Source of the DNA: Thalassotalea mangrovi
GTDB taxonomy: Bacteria; Pseudomonadota; Gammaproteobacteria; Enterobacterales; Alteromonadaceae
Length of the DNA: 41,120 nucleotides
Direction of reading: 5' to 3'
Assembly (NCBI RefSeq): GCF_005116735.1
Contig: NZ_SWDB01000041.1
Coordinates: forward strand, 1-41,120
Positions 23,128 through 32,380 of this stretch are shown here, piece after piece. Within the stretch, counting starts at the first letter, position 1, and the number at the start of each line of letters is the position of its first letter. The notes under the pieces are model-generated. The model was not told where the DNA came from. It did not search any database and saw nothing but the letters and a program-made list of their open reading frames with translations. Position numbers and translations under genes: made by a program.

Positions 23128-25536
23128 ATGGTTATTTTCAATTCAAAGCAGCTCACGCGAGTCGCACGAGCCTGCTTGCTAACAGTTCCTTTAGTCGGGC
23201 TGTTTAGTGTCACATCCGTAAAAGCCGAACTTTGGCCCAATTTAGAAAGTGAAAAGTGTATGGCCGATGCATATTTGCTTGAGCCTGGTAATTCGCTGGC
23301 TACTGATGCATTAAACTGTACCGCCAACGATGTTGAAATCACGCAGGTCGGTAACATTTCAATTACGGAATGTTCGCCAGGTGATGTCATTTCTTTTGAT
23401 GCTGATTTAACAGTTAAGACAAATGCCAAGGAGCGTTGGGATACCACCTTTTATTTACCACTAACCGATCAAAGTCCACAAGTGGTGCAAACCGATCTCG
23501 GAGCGGGAGCGCCTACTGGGGTTACCTATCCGGATTACTGTTCGATTGCTCTACCCAAAAGTCCAAACCCAGATATCGGCTCTTACGTTGATCTCGACAT
23601 GGACCAGTGTGGCGATATTCAAAAATTTCAGAATCCGTCCCCCTCTGATTCGTACGTATTAGTACAGCAAGAAATCACCATGCTTTGTATCGACAAAGAT
23701 GGTGACAATCGTGCTGATTTTAACTATTGTGCCGCCTGGGACAATCAAACTGGGGATAATTGTACAGCCGCAGCAGATCCATACCCAGGGCAGATACCTA
23801 ATACCAAATCAAAATGTAACTGTGATACCTTTAATATCGACATCTTCATTCAACCTGATCCACCAGAACCTGCGAAGGAAGTTACCAGCGTATCTACCTA
23901 CAGCGAACCAGGTGGACAGTTTGACTTTAGTTACAGTTTCACTAATACCAGTATGACCTCAGCGGTAACCATTACCAGCCTGACCGACTATATCGATCTT
24001 GACGGTAACGGTACCTTTGAAACGGCAATCAACCTTTGGGATACCCCGGCACCAGCAGGCACTGCAGATGGTATTTACCTGACAGCCAGCACCTGTGCGC
24101 CAGCAATGGGTAGTGAAATAGAGGTTGCAGCGGGCGCGACATTTAGCTGTATGTTTAGTGTCACCATAGTCGACAGTGACTTGCCTGACGATCAAAGTCC
24201 TGAAATCTATGACGATACCGTATTGGTCTCTCTGCTGGACAAAAATGATGACCCAATTGGCGATCCAGAAAGTTGTCCAGGTGATGTTCCAACCAGTAGT
24301 GGTGATACCTGTAGTGATGTAGAACGGGTAACGGTCACTAACCTACCTCCAAGTATTACCGTGACCAAAACGCCAGACAAAGCTTCGGTGTTAGAGCCTG
24401 GTGATGATGTTACTTTCACCGTGGAAGTAACCAGCACTTCGGGAACTTATGACGATCCCGTTACCTTGGACTCACTAACCGATTCTGATTTCGGAGACTT
24501 AAACGGCAAAGGTGATTGTGCTACTGGTGGTACTATTTTCCTTGGCGCACCATATACCTGTAGTTTCACTGAGTTTATTGGTGGCGATCAGGGCGATGTC
24601 CATATGAATACCGTAACCGCAATGGCTTCGGATAACGAAGGCGATGATGCGACCGCCGAAGGCTCAGCTTCGGTTAATATTAATGATGTGCCATCCAATA
24701 TCACCTTAGTGAAAACCGTAGATGGACTGGCAGATGGTGTTGCCGCTGAAGTTGAAGAAACTGGCGATACCGGCTTAACCCGAAGCATTGATTACACCTA
24801 TCGCTTCAGTGTTGATGCTGCCGGTGTCGATGACGTTAACTTTGATAAACTGGAAGATGTGGTGGATACCGCGGACGCAGGTGGTTCATTGCAAGATTTG
24901 ACCGACAACTGTTTTATTGATTTAGACAGTGATGGCGTTGTTGCCGATGCACCTCTTTCCAGCGGTTATACGCTTTCACCAGGTGAATTTGCCGAATGTA
25001 CCATCACTCTGGAAGTATCCGGTGATGCTGGCTATACATGGAGTAACTTGGCAACTGTTTACGGTACTGATACGGATGGTGCCATGCTGATGGCCAGTGA
25101 TCCTGCTGATGTGCTATTTATTGACGTACCACTGCAAATCACTCCTGAATTTGCCTTTAAACTCAATGTTTATGTCAAACTCACTAATGGTGGTGTAGAC
25201 AATGTCGACATTACCGCTATGACAGTTGGTGGGGTGGCATTAACCGATGGCGCAACACCGGGAGCCAATACCTTTGTGATCCGCGATGAATCATCCAAAG
25301 GTTATGACTATGGTGCAGAAACTAGCTTGCCATTCTGTAGCTTCGGTGCAAATCCAGACATCCTTGTGGGTGAAACCTTCAAATGTGCATTCACCGTCGA
25401 ACTACAACCCGGCTTTGAAGTCGGCGATGTGATGAGAGAGCTGATAGGACCTCAAGCCTTGATTATCAATGTTGCAGATGACGAGGGTTCTGAAGACATC
25501 GCGGTTGGTGTTTCAGTACAAACCATTGAACCTTAA
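23128..25536 (+). CDS. Large secreted Ca-loop / DUF11-like repeat protein
   Basis: The 802-residue protein has a signal peptide cut near VKA (about residue 33), then a cysteine-rich domain (about 34-245). Several beta-sandwich modules of the DUF11/conserved-repeat type follow, with starts near 245, 408 (PSITVTKTPDK) and 521 (PSNITLVKTVDG), each with paired cysteines. Three EF-hand-like loops are visible: DKDGDNRAD (189), DLDGNGTFE (290) and DLDSDGVVAD (598), so calcium binding is likely. The protein is strongly acidic, as expected for a marine secreted or surface protein. No membrane anchor or sorting tail is seen at the C-terminus. A consensus sigma-54 promoter lies upstream and a strong terminator downstream. 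It may be a matrix or surface structural protein; its function is not known. Confidence 0.8.
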   Translation: MVIFNSKQLTRVARACLLTVPLVGLFSVTSVKAELWPNLESEKCMADAYLLEPGNSLATDALNCTANDVEITQVGNISITECSPGDVISFDADLTVKTNAKERWDTTFYLPLTDQSPQVVQTDLGAGAPTGVTYPDYCSIALPKSPNPDIGSYVDLDMDQCGDIQKFQNPSPSDSYVLVQQEITMLCIDKDGDNRADFNYCAAWDNQTGDNCTAAADPYPGQIPNTKSKCNCDTFNIDIFIQPDPPEPAKEVTSVSTYSEPGGQFDFSYSFTNTSMTSAVTITSLTDYIDLDGNGTFETAINLWDTPAPAGTADGIYLTASTCAPAMGSEIEVAAGATFSCMFSVTIVDSDLPDDQSPEIYDDTVLVSLLDKNDDPIGDPESCPGDVPTSSGDTCSDVERVTVTNLPPSITVTKTPDKASVLEPGDDVTFTVEVTSTSGTYDDPVTLDSLTDSDFGDLNGKGDCATGGTIFLGAPYTCSFTEFIGGDQGDVHMNTVTAMASDNEGDDATAEGSASVNINDVPSNITLVKTVDGLADGVAAEVEETGDTGLTRSIDYTYRFSVDAAGVDDVNFDKLEDVVDTADAGGSLQDLTDNCFIDLDSDGVVADAPLSSGYTLSPGEFAECTITLEVSGDAGYTWSNLATVYGTDTDGAMLMASDPADVLFIDVPLQITPEFAFKLNVYVKLTNGGVDNVDITAMTVGGVALTDGATPGANTFVIRDESSKGYDYGAETSLPFCSFGANPDILVGETFKCAFTVELQPGFEVGDVMRELIGPQALIINVADDEGSEDIAVGVSVQTIEP

Positions 25537-25582
25537 TGATATGGACGAATATTGGCATATCTTTTAGATAGCTAGTAATACA

Positions 25583-25611
25583 AGAGCCAGTCGCAAGACT
25601 GGCTCTTTTTT
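25583..25611 (+). terminator. Strong intrinsic terminator
   Basis: A perfect 10-bp stem (AGAGCCAGTC with GACTGGCTCT) with a GCAA tetraloop is followed by TTTTTA. It ends the secreted-protein gene and lies between two convergent genes. Confidence 0.92.
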
Positions 25612-25630
25612 ATCGGGCTCCGAAATGATA

Positions 25631-28603
25631 CTAACCTTTAGCGCCTTTTCCGCCGCCTTTACCCCCTTTGCCTCCGCTCGATGATTCATCGCTTTGCAGC
25701 TGGATAGTAACAGTCGCACTAATTTGCAATTCACCATCTGTTACCACATAGGTAAAGCTGTCACTGTTTTTAAAGCTCTTAGCCGGAACATAATACACCT
25801 TGCCATCGGTGGTGATACTTACACTGCCCTTCGCCCCCGGAGAAACACTCACCAGAGTCAACAAATCACCGTCTGGGTCAAAATCGTTTGCGAGCACGTC
25901 AATATCGACTGCCGATTTATCGGTAATGATGACAATATCATCTTCTGCCACTGGAGCCGCGTTTTCCATTGCCAGAACTCGATAAGTCACACTTTGCTGA
26001 GCAAACTGGGCCGTATTCTGCACGTTCGTCGCATTAATCGGTAATGCATAGTCCGCGGCGTTAACAGACGCAGGAGATGTAATGTTCAGGATAAATTCCT
26101 GACTTTCACCACTCGCCAAAGTTAATTGCTGAGCCGTTGTGCTCCACCCTTCAGGTAGGCCAGCATCGATCAAAAATGCCTGCGATTCACAGTCAAGGCT
26201 GTTATGGTTTAACAGTGAAAATTGATAGGTCAGGGTTTCACCGCTGATACCGGACTGTATTGCATCAGAGAGCAAGTTCAACTCAGGTTGTCGCAACTCA
26301 CAGGCCAGTGTGCGATCGATACCAAATATGGCATCGGCCATAGCCGCGCTTTCGGTTTTATTGGCAACTTCAGCGACCAGAGTCACATTATACGTATCGG
26401 TTTGCGCAATTTGCGGTGATGTAATCGTCACTGTTACCGGCTGACTCTGTTGAGGAGCCAGTTGCACTTGCTGCTCACTCACTAACCAACCGTCGGGCAG
26501 ATTTGCGGTAATGTTGTACAAACTCGCATCGCATTCTAATGAATCTTGGTTTTCCAATAGCCCCTGGAAATCTATTGTTTCCCCGGGTGCAACGGTTTGC
26601 GCCGACTGTGACTGAAGGTGTAACACAGGATCAACAGCTTGACACTGTAATTGGGGGCTTTCAACCACAAATGTCGCTTCCTGTGTGGCGATATACTCCT
26701 GACTTACAGCATTTTCTGCGCTAAAGGAAATAGTGTAAAAACCATCTTCGGCATCATCTGCAGAAAACACAGTAATTGTTGCTGTTTTCGACTCCCCGGG
26801 AAGCAGAGAAAGGATCGCATTATCCGCTGACCAGGCGACAGGAACAGCAGCGCTCAGGGCAAAGTCGGTTTGTGGACAGCTATCGCTATCATTATTCGTC
26901 ACCGTTAACTGATACGTTTGTGCGTTGCCAGCTGCTCCCCAACTTACCGGCTCGGTAATCGTTAATGTTGGGGCTGATGCCACACAAAGTTCCTGACTCA
27001 CCTGAACATTAACCCATATACCATCTGGCGTAATTTCAACCGGTTCGATTACCACTCCCGCTTCCATATCGGTATAGGATTGACCAATTGATAAAGCAGC
27101 ATCATTCCAGTCGTAAAAACCACTAGCAGGGGTCATATCCAGATAGCGTGAGCTGGATATATCACTATCGGAGGCGTAATGAACCAGCACCCCATTCGAT
27201 AATGCCGGGGTATCGGCTATAAACTGATCAAACCCTTCTGCACGCCGGTACTCAAGATAATACCAATATTGCTCCCCTGTCGCCGTTAGATGACGCAACA
27301 CTTTTAGTCCTTTGCTACCAGAGGCCTGTTGGCTTGCCAATGGGCTGATGAAATAAGTGCCACTGGTATTAACTGATTCCACACTAGCTGCATCATCCTT
27401 CGACCAGCCCAGAATTTCCTTGTTGAAGGCATTAAAATGCCCTTCATTTCCAAAAGCGCCCATGATGTCAACTTTATCGCCATAGCTAAGGTTTAAGCAA
27501 TTTTCGGCGATAGCAAAATCGCCACACTCAAACGCATTGGCATGTTGCAACCCCAAATTATGGCCCAGCTCGTGGCCAACTGTATTTAGGGTAAAAGAGC
27601 CGTTGATATAAGTACGCCCAGGGTTACCCCCTAATGTGCCTTTACCAGTCCAACCGCACGCAGAATTCTCAGGAAAGATATAAATGATTTTATCAAAATC
27701 ATACACATCTATGCCTTGCGTCGACAAAGCTTCCCGGGACGCCGTATATATTACCCAGCTGTCACAAGTCTGGGCAATTGGTAAGGTTGTAAAATCGAGT
27801 ACTTCCCCGGTTAACCAGGTCTTGCCGTAGGAGTTTTCACGAATAAACGCATCAACACGGTTAAATACCAGATCTGACGTTTCCTCGACTGACCAGGGCT
27901 TAACTTCCGCATTGTCCTGAAAATTAATCAGCATCACTAGGGTTTTTTGCTCACCAAGAGTAATTGATGCACCTTGTGGGGTGACAAGTTGTGAAGTTTG
28001 TGCAGTATCTCCCTGCTCAAGCAACAGGTATGACTCACTATCGTCTACTGGCAGGTGCAGGCCGCTAATTTCAATGTGCTGATCAGTGGTTAAGCCTTTT
28101 AACTGACCGGGCAGGGTCGGTTTTATTACGAATTTTCGGCCATTTTGCATTAACCGATATTGAACCTGAGCAATACCATTATTCGCATCATCTTCGTATA
28201 TGACTTCGACAGCTCCGGTCAATTTTTTACGATCGAGCAGATAAGGTTTAATTTTGCTAGTTACAGACCCCCTATTCGGAATCTTCATATTGACGACATC
28301 TGACGGAGATAATTCAGCCAGTCGCAGTAACCCTTGATGACGAGCTTTGGCTATATCTACAGCGGCGCTTTCAGCTGCCTTGTCGCGCATTGATTTGGAC
28401 AGACGTAATGTTTGATTCTGTACCTGACGCACCAGAGCTTCGACATCATTTACCGAAGATGAAGTCTCTGATGAAATGACACTACCGGCTTGCGAAGCCA
28501 ATAAATTAGTAGAAACCAGCAATAAGCTGGTGGTTAATAGCATCGGCATCCAGGATTTTGGCGCACAAAAATCCCCTGCCTTTAGCACAGACTTAAATTT
28601 CAA
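25631..28603 (-). CDS. Secreted M11-type zinc metallopeptidase with NEW3-like repeats
   Basis: The 990-residue protein has an export signal (about 18-37), a propeptide-like region, and a peptidase domain with the zinc motif HELGHNLGLQH (His344, Glu345, His348, His354) and Met-turn VDIMG (Met381). This is the gametolysin (M11) pattern, close to M6. After the catalytic part come three tandem modules of about 100 residues (about 537-650, 655-760, 765-868), each with a leading Cys and a second Cys near NxDSxxC and an LPxGW motif, like NEW3 domains. A cadherin-like DxDPDGD domain (about 872-970) and a tail SSSGGKGGKGGGKGAKG follow. The start is TTG, supported by AAGGGG 8 nt upstream. It converges on the sigma-54-controlled gene. 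Confidence 0.85.
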   Translation of the reverse strand: MKFKSVLKAGDFCAPKSWMPMLLTTSLLLVSTNLLASQAGSVISSETSSSVNDVEALVRQVQNQTLRLSKSMRDKAAESAAVDIAKARHQGLLRLAELSPSDVVNMKIPNRGSVTSKIKPYLLDRKKLTGAVEVIYEDDANNGIAQVQYRLMQNGRKFVIKPTLPGQLKGLTTDQHIEISGLHLPVDDSESYLLLEQGDTAQTSQLVTPQGASITLGEQKTLVMLINFQDNAEVKPWSVEETSDLVFNRVDAFIRENSYGKTWLTGEVLDFTTLPIAQTCDSWVIYTASREALSTQGIDVYDFDKIIYIFPENSACGWTGKGTLGGNPGRTYINGSFTLNTVGHELGHNLGLQHANAFECGDFAIAENCLNLSYGDKVDIMGAFGNEGHFNAFNKEILGWSKDDAASVESVNTSGTYFISPLASQQASGSKGLKVLRHLTATGEQYWYYLEYRRAEGFDQFIADTPALSNGVLVHYASDSDISSSRYLDMTPASGFYDWNDAALSIGQSYTDMEAGVVIEPVEITPDGIWVNVQVSQELCVASAPTLTITEPVSWGAAGNAQTYQLTVTNNDSDSCPQTDFALSAAVPVAWSADNAILSLLPGESKTATITVFSADDAEDGFYTISFSAENAVSQEYIATQEATFVVESPQLQCQAVDPVLHLQSQSAQTVAPGETIDFQGLLENQDSLECDASLYNITANLPDGWLVSEQQVQLAPQQSQPVTVTITSPQIAQTDTYNVTLVAEVANKTESAAMADAIFGIDRTLACELRQPELNLLSDAIQSGISGETLTYQFSLLNHNSLDCESQAFLIDAGLPEGWSTTAQQLTLASGESQEFILNITSPASVNAADYALPINATNVQNTAQFAQQSVTYRVLAMENAAPVAEDDIVIITDKSAVDIDVLANDFDPDGDLLTLVSVSPGAKGSVSITTDGKVYYVPAKSFKNSDSFTYVVTDGELQISATVTIQLQSDESSSGGKGGKGGGKGAKG

Positions 28604-29120
28604 GATATTATCCCCTTAACAGAAGTGGGTTTGGTTCTTATCTTTCATTAACTGAACCCAATAACCCCATGACTCCATTTTGTATTACTGCCGCGACATT
28701 TTTATTTGCCATGCATATAAGAGCTGAACATTGGTTCGCCGTCGGGCAACTACAAAACGGGAATTAGCGCGCCAACACTAGCAAACTGTCTATTTAATAT
28801 TCAAGCCATGTCCTTCGCCATTTTTGTCGGCCGTAGATAAAGCCTGGAAAAATGCTTTAGATTTCAACCGGAAAATTCAGAAAAATTAATTGTTCGAATT
28901 TGTGACCGACCTGGCCTGATGAGGGTGTCTATTTCTTGAAGAATGAATTGCCGTTTCAGCGAGCCTTTTCTACACTTCTTGCATTCGCTAACACATTGAA
29001 AAACGCTAAGGGTAAACTCGTTCTGTTAGACGGGTAGGAAGTATTGTAAAACCCGATGTCTTGCATTTTGTGGTTTCGACCTTACTCCGTGCGTTATATC
29101 AATAACTTAAGGTGGTCTAC
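28604..29120. other. Divergent region between peptidase and DsbA-like genes
   Basis: This 517-nt gap contains no credible gene. Near its right end a possible structured leader for the DsbA-like gene spans 29002-29095: AACGC pairs with GCGTT at the base, and ACTCGT (29016-29021) pairs with ACGGGT (29030-29035). Some motifs are loosely reminiscent of a c-di-GMP-I riboswitch, but the key conserved parts are not met. No sigma-54 element was found on either strand. Confidence 0.45.
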
Positions 29121-29900
29121 ATGAAACGACTCATACAGATATTCAGCGTGATATTCTTTAGCTTATCGTTAGTTTCCTGCTCCGATTCGGCCGATAATGC
29201 GGAGATGAAACAACAACTCAGTGAACTTCAGGAGCAAGTGTCGATATTAGCTAAGCAGGTAGAAGAGATTCATGAAATTGCCACCCGCTCACAACGCCCT
29301 AACACCAAACAGCTTGGAACTTTAGAAAACTTCAACCGAAATAATACCATTCCAAGACTGGGGGACGACGAAGCCAAGATCGCTATTATCGAATTTTCCG
29401 ACTTTCAGTGTCCATACTGTAAGCGTTTTATTGAGCAAACGTTTCCCTCCATTCAACGAAAGTTTATTGACGCTGGCAAAACCGCATATTTTGTACGCGA
29501 CTTTCCATTAAGTTTCCACCCTCAGGCGCGTGGTGCGGCGATTGCTGGTCACTGTGCCCATCAGCAACAAAAGTATTGGCAATTAAGAGAAGTTTTCTTT
29601 AACAACATAGCTAAGCTATCGGACGATTATTATCGACAGGCGGCAAGTAGCCTGGACATAGACATGGATGCATTTAATGACTGTATCGAGTCTGCGACTG
29701 AAGACAACATCAATGAGGATATAGCGTTGGCCAGATCGTTAGGCGTAACCGGGACTCCAGCATTCGTGATCGGAAAAATCGAAGGTAACTCGTTAATCGA
29801 TGCGCAACTGTTAATTGGCGCTCAACCACAATCCTCGTTCGAGTATGTTATCGCACAACTGTCAAAAGGTAGCGACACGGACGGCTCCCAGGGCGAGTAG
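29121..29900 (+). CDS. DsbA-family thiol oxidoreductase lipoprotein
   Basis: The 259-residue product has a lipoprotein signal ending in LVSC (Cys near residue 20), a Gln/Glu-rich coiled coil (about 28-60) that could act as a stalk or dimer helix, and a thioredoxin-fold domain (from about 85). The domain has the active site FQCPYCKRF (CPYC) and the cis-Pro loop VTGTPAFVIG. It resembles BdbD/DsbA-type proteins of the DSBA-like thioredoxin family. It would form or rearrange disulfides in periplasmic proteins; the cysteine-rich secreted proteins encoded alongside (23128-25536, 25631-28603) are plausible clients, which is inference. The ATG at 29121 follows AAGGTGG at a good distance; an in-frame GTG at 29112 is less likely. 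Confidence 0.85.
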   Translation: MKRLIQIFSVIFFSLSLVSCSDSADNAEMKQQLSELQEQVSILAKQVEEIHEIATRSQRPNTKQLGTLENFNRNNTIPRLGDDEAKIAIIEFSDFQCPYCKRFIEQTFPSIQRKFIDAGKTAYFVRDFPLSFHPQARGAAIAGHCAHQQQKYWQLREVFFNNIAKLSDDYYRQAASSLDIDMDAFNDCIESATEDNINEDIALARSLGVTGTPAFVIGKIEGNSLIDAQLLIGAQPQSSFEYVIAQLSKGSDTDGSQGE

Positions 29901-30028
29901 TAGCCGCACTTACCCTCCCCCTCAGCCTGCTTTGAAAGTTGACAGTATCACAGCGGGCTGTTGCCATGAATATTTTACATTTCCCTTCGTTTAGGTTAAA
30001 TAAGGTGTCGAAGTTAAATATATAGTAG

Positions 30029-30081
30029 AAGTCCGGTGTTCCGATTGGAAAGGCAAAATGTCAGTAAACCGGACTTTTTTT
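30029..30081 (+). terminator. Long-loop terminator or attenuator before dcp
   Basis: AAGTCCGGT (30029-30037) pairs with ACCGGACTT (30068-30076) across a 30-nt loop and is followed by seven T. It sits only 14 nt before the dcp start, so it either ends the DsbA-like transcript or works as an attenuator in the dcp leader. A TATAGT box at 30021 just before it suggests it could also be a very short RNA. Confidence 0.55.
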
Positions 30082-30094
30082 AGGGGAAATTAAT

Positions 30095-32269
30095 ATGAAC
30101 AAACGCGTGTTAACGCCGATTGCATTGGCAATCGCATTGGCTGGATGTCAGTCAGAACAAAAAGAACAGGCAAATACACAGCCAGTCGCCGCCGAACAAG
30201 TTGCACAAAATGACGCCAACCTTGAGCAAGCGAATCCTTTCTATTCTGACTACGATACGCCATTTGGTATAGCACCATTTGAAAAAATTAAAATCGAACA
30301 TTACATGCCTGCGCTTGAAAAAGGCATTGCCGAGCAAAAAGCAGAAATTATGGCAATCGCCAATAATGAAGCAGAACCAACGTTCGAAAACACCATTGAA
30401 GCCATGGAAAAAAGTGGCGATTTACTAACCAAAGTCACTAACGTGTTTTATGGCCTAATCGGCTCTATGTCGACGCCGGAAATGCAGGCTATCTCGAAAG
30501 AAATTTCACCAAAATTATCTAAGCTATCCGACGATGTATATCTGAACGAAGACCTGTTCAAGCGCGTAAAAGCGGTCTACGAACAAAAAGATACATTGAC
30601 ATTAAACACCGAACAAAAAACCTTATTAGAGAAAACCTACAAAGGTTTTGTGCGCGGTGGTGCTAATCTCGATGCCGACGATAAAGCCAAGTTACGTGAC
30701 TTAAACGAACAGTTATCCAAATTAAGCATTCAGTTTGGCGAAAACCTGTTGAATGAAACCAATGACTTTGAATTAGTCATCGACAATAAAGAAGACCTGG
30801 CCGGTCTGCCAGAAGGTATTATTGCTGCAGCGGCGAAAACTGCCAGCGACCGTGGCCACGAAGGCAAGTGGGTATTTACCACGCATCGTCCAAGCTTCTA
30901 CCCATTCTTAACCTATTCGACCAAGCGCGACCTGCGTGAGCAGTTATTCTACGCCTACACCCACCGTGGCGATAACGACAATGCCAACGACAATAAGAAA
31001 ATTGCATCGAAAATGGCATCCCTTCGTTATCAACGTGCCCAGGTACTAGGCTATGAAACTCACGCCCATTACGTGCTGGAAAACGCGATGGCGAAAACAC
31101 CAGAAAACGTTTACGGTCTGTTAGACAAAGTCTGGCCTGCGTCTTTAGCGCGTGCCAAGCAGGAAGTTGCCGATATGCAAACTTTCGCCGAATCTGAAGG
31201 TGCAGACTTTAAACTGGAAGCTTGGGACTGGTGGTATTACTCCGAGAAAGTTCGCAAGCAAAAGTATGACCTGGACGAAGAAGCCACCAAACCGTATTTC
31301 TCTTTAGAAAACACCATGCAGGGCGTATTCTACACGGCTGAAAAACTTTGGGGCGTTACCTTTAAAGAGCGTGATGACTTACCGAAATACCACCCGGATG
31401 TCACCACCTATGAAGTTTTCGATAAAGACGGTTCTTCTATCGGTGTCTATATGACCGACTTCTACGTGCGTGCTTCGAAGCGCGGTGGCGCCTGGATGAG
31501 TTCATTCCGCAAACAATACAAGATGTATGGTGAAAACGTTAAGCCTGTTATTTACAACGTTTTGAACTACCCGGCACCTGTCGGTGATGAGCCGGTACTA
31601 CTGACATTTGATCAGGCCTCAACCTTGTTCCACGAGTTTGGCCATGCCATTCAGGGCTTACTATCTGACGGTTATTACCGTTCATTGACGGGTACTTCCC
31701 TGCCACGCGATTACGTTGAGTATCCATCACAGGTAATGGAAAACTGGATGACCGAGCCAGAAGTACTGAACCAGTTCGCTATTCACTACAAAACTGGTGA
31801 AGTGATCCCAATGGAAATGGTCGAAAAAATCCAGGCCTCAGGGAAATTCAACCAGGGCTTTGCTACTACCGAGTACATGGCAGCGGCATTACTGGATCTG
31901 AAATGGCACACATTGAAAACTGCCGAAGAGCAGGATGCGGACAAGTTCGAAGCCGATGCGATGGCTAACATTGGTCTGATTGACGAGATTGCACCACGTT
32001 ATCGCACTACGTACTTCTCGCACATCTTCGCGGGTGGCTATTCTTCAGGCTACTACGGTTATATCTGGTCGAACATTTTTGACGCGGACACCTGGAAAGT
32101 ATTTGAAGAAAAAGGCATTTTCGATCAGGATACGGCAACATCTTATCGTAAGAACGTGTTGGAATCTGGCGGTACTGAAGATCCGATGATCATGTACAAG
32201 CGTTTCCGTGGCCAGGAACCAGATCCGGTTCACCTACTGGAGCGTCGCGGATTATTGGCTCCTAAATAA
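30095..32269 (+). CDS. dcp: M3-family peptidyl-dipeptidase, lipoprotein form
   Basis: The 724-residue zinc peptidase begins with a lipoprotein signal (MNKRVLTPIALAIALAGC, Cys18) and a Gln/Glu-rich linker. The M3 fold follows, starting at NPFYSDYDTPFGIAPF. The catalytic motif HEFGH gives zinc ligands His513 and His517 with catalytic Glu514; the third ligand is Glu542 in RDYVEYPSQ. The sequence fits Dcp, which removes dipeptides from peptide C-termini, rather than oligopeptidase A. As a lipoprotein it would work in the periplasm or at the outer membrane on imported peptides. It has its own leader stem-loop and a strong terminator, and GGGG 9 nt before the ATG. Confidence 0.92.
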   Translation: MNKRVLTPIALAIALAGCQSEQKEQANTQPVAAEQVAQNDANLEQANPFYSDYDTPFGIAPFEKIKIEHYMPALEKGIAEQKAEIMAIANNEAEPTFENTIEAMEKSGDLLTKVTNVFYGLIGSMSTPEMQAISKEISPKLSKLSDDVYLNEDLFKRVKAVYEQKDTLTLNTEQKTLLEKTYKGFVRGGANLDADDKAKLRDLNEQLSKLSIQFGENLLNETNDFELVIDNKEDLAGLPEGIIAAAAKTASDRGHEGKWVFTTHRPSFYPFLTYSTKRDLREQLFYAYTHRGDNDNANDNKKIASKMASLRYQRAQVLGYETHAHYVLENAMAKTPENVYGLLDKVWPASLARAKQEVADMQTFAESEGADFKLEAWDWWYYSEKVRKQKYDLDEEATKPYFSLENTMQGVFYTAEKLWGVTFKERDDLPKYHPDVTTYEVFDKDGSSIGVYMTDFYVRASKRGGAWMSSFRKQYKMYGENVKPVIYNVLNYPAPVGDEPVLLTFDQASTLFHEFGHAIQGLLSDGYYRSLTGTSLPRDYVEYPSQVMENWMTEPEVLNQFAIHYKTGEVIPMEMVEKIQASGKFNQGFATTEYMAAALLDLKWHTLKTAEEQDADKFEADAMANIGLIDEIAPRYRTTYFSHIFAGGYSSGYYGYIWSNIFDADTWKVFEEKGIFDQDTATSYRKNVLESGGTEDPMIMYKRFRGQEPDPVHLLERRGLLAPK

Positions 32270-32287
32270 GCCACTCTTTACAGTTGA

Positions 32288-32312
32288 AAGCCGGCATTAG
32301 CCGGCTTTTTCT
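32288..32312 (+). terminator. Intrinsic terminator of dcp
   Basis: The 8-bp stem AAGCCGGC/GCCGGCTT with an ATTA loop is followed by TTTCTT, 18 nt after the dcp stop. Confidence 0.9.
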
Positions 32313-32380
32313 TGCTCAAAGGAAAATCATCTTCTAGGCTTTACCCCACAGGTTTAATCAACAGTAGTATCTGGATTTCA

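Noticed and set aside
28604-28700. A sigma-54 promoter for the M11 peptidase
   Set aside because: On the minus strand only ATGGCAAATAAAAATG is found; the -12 TTGC at the right spacing is absent.
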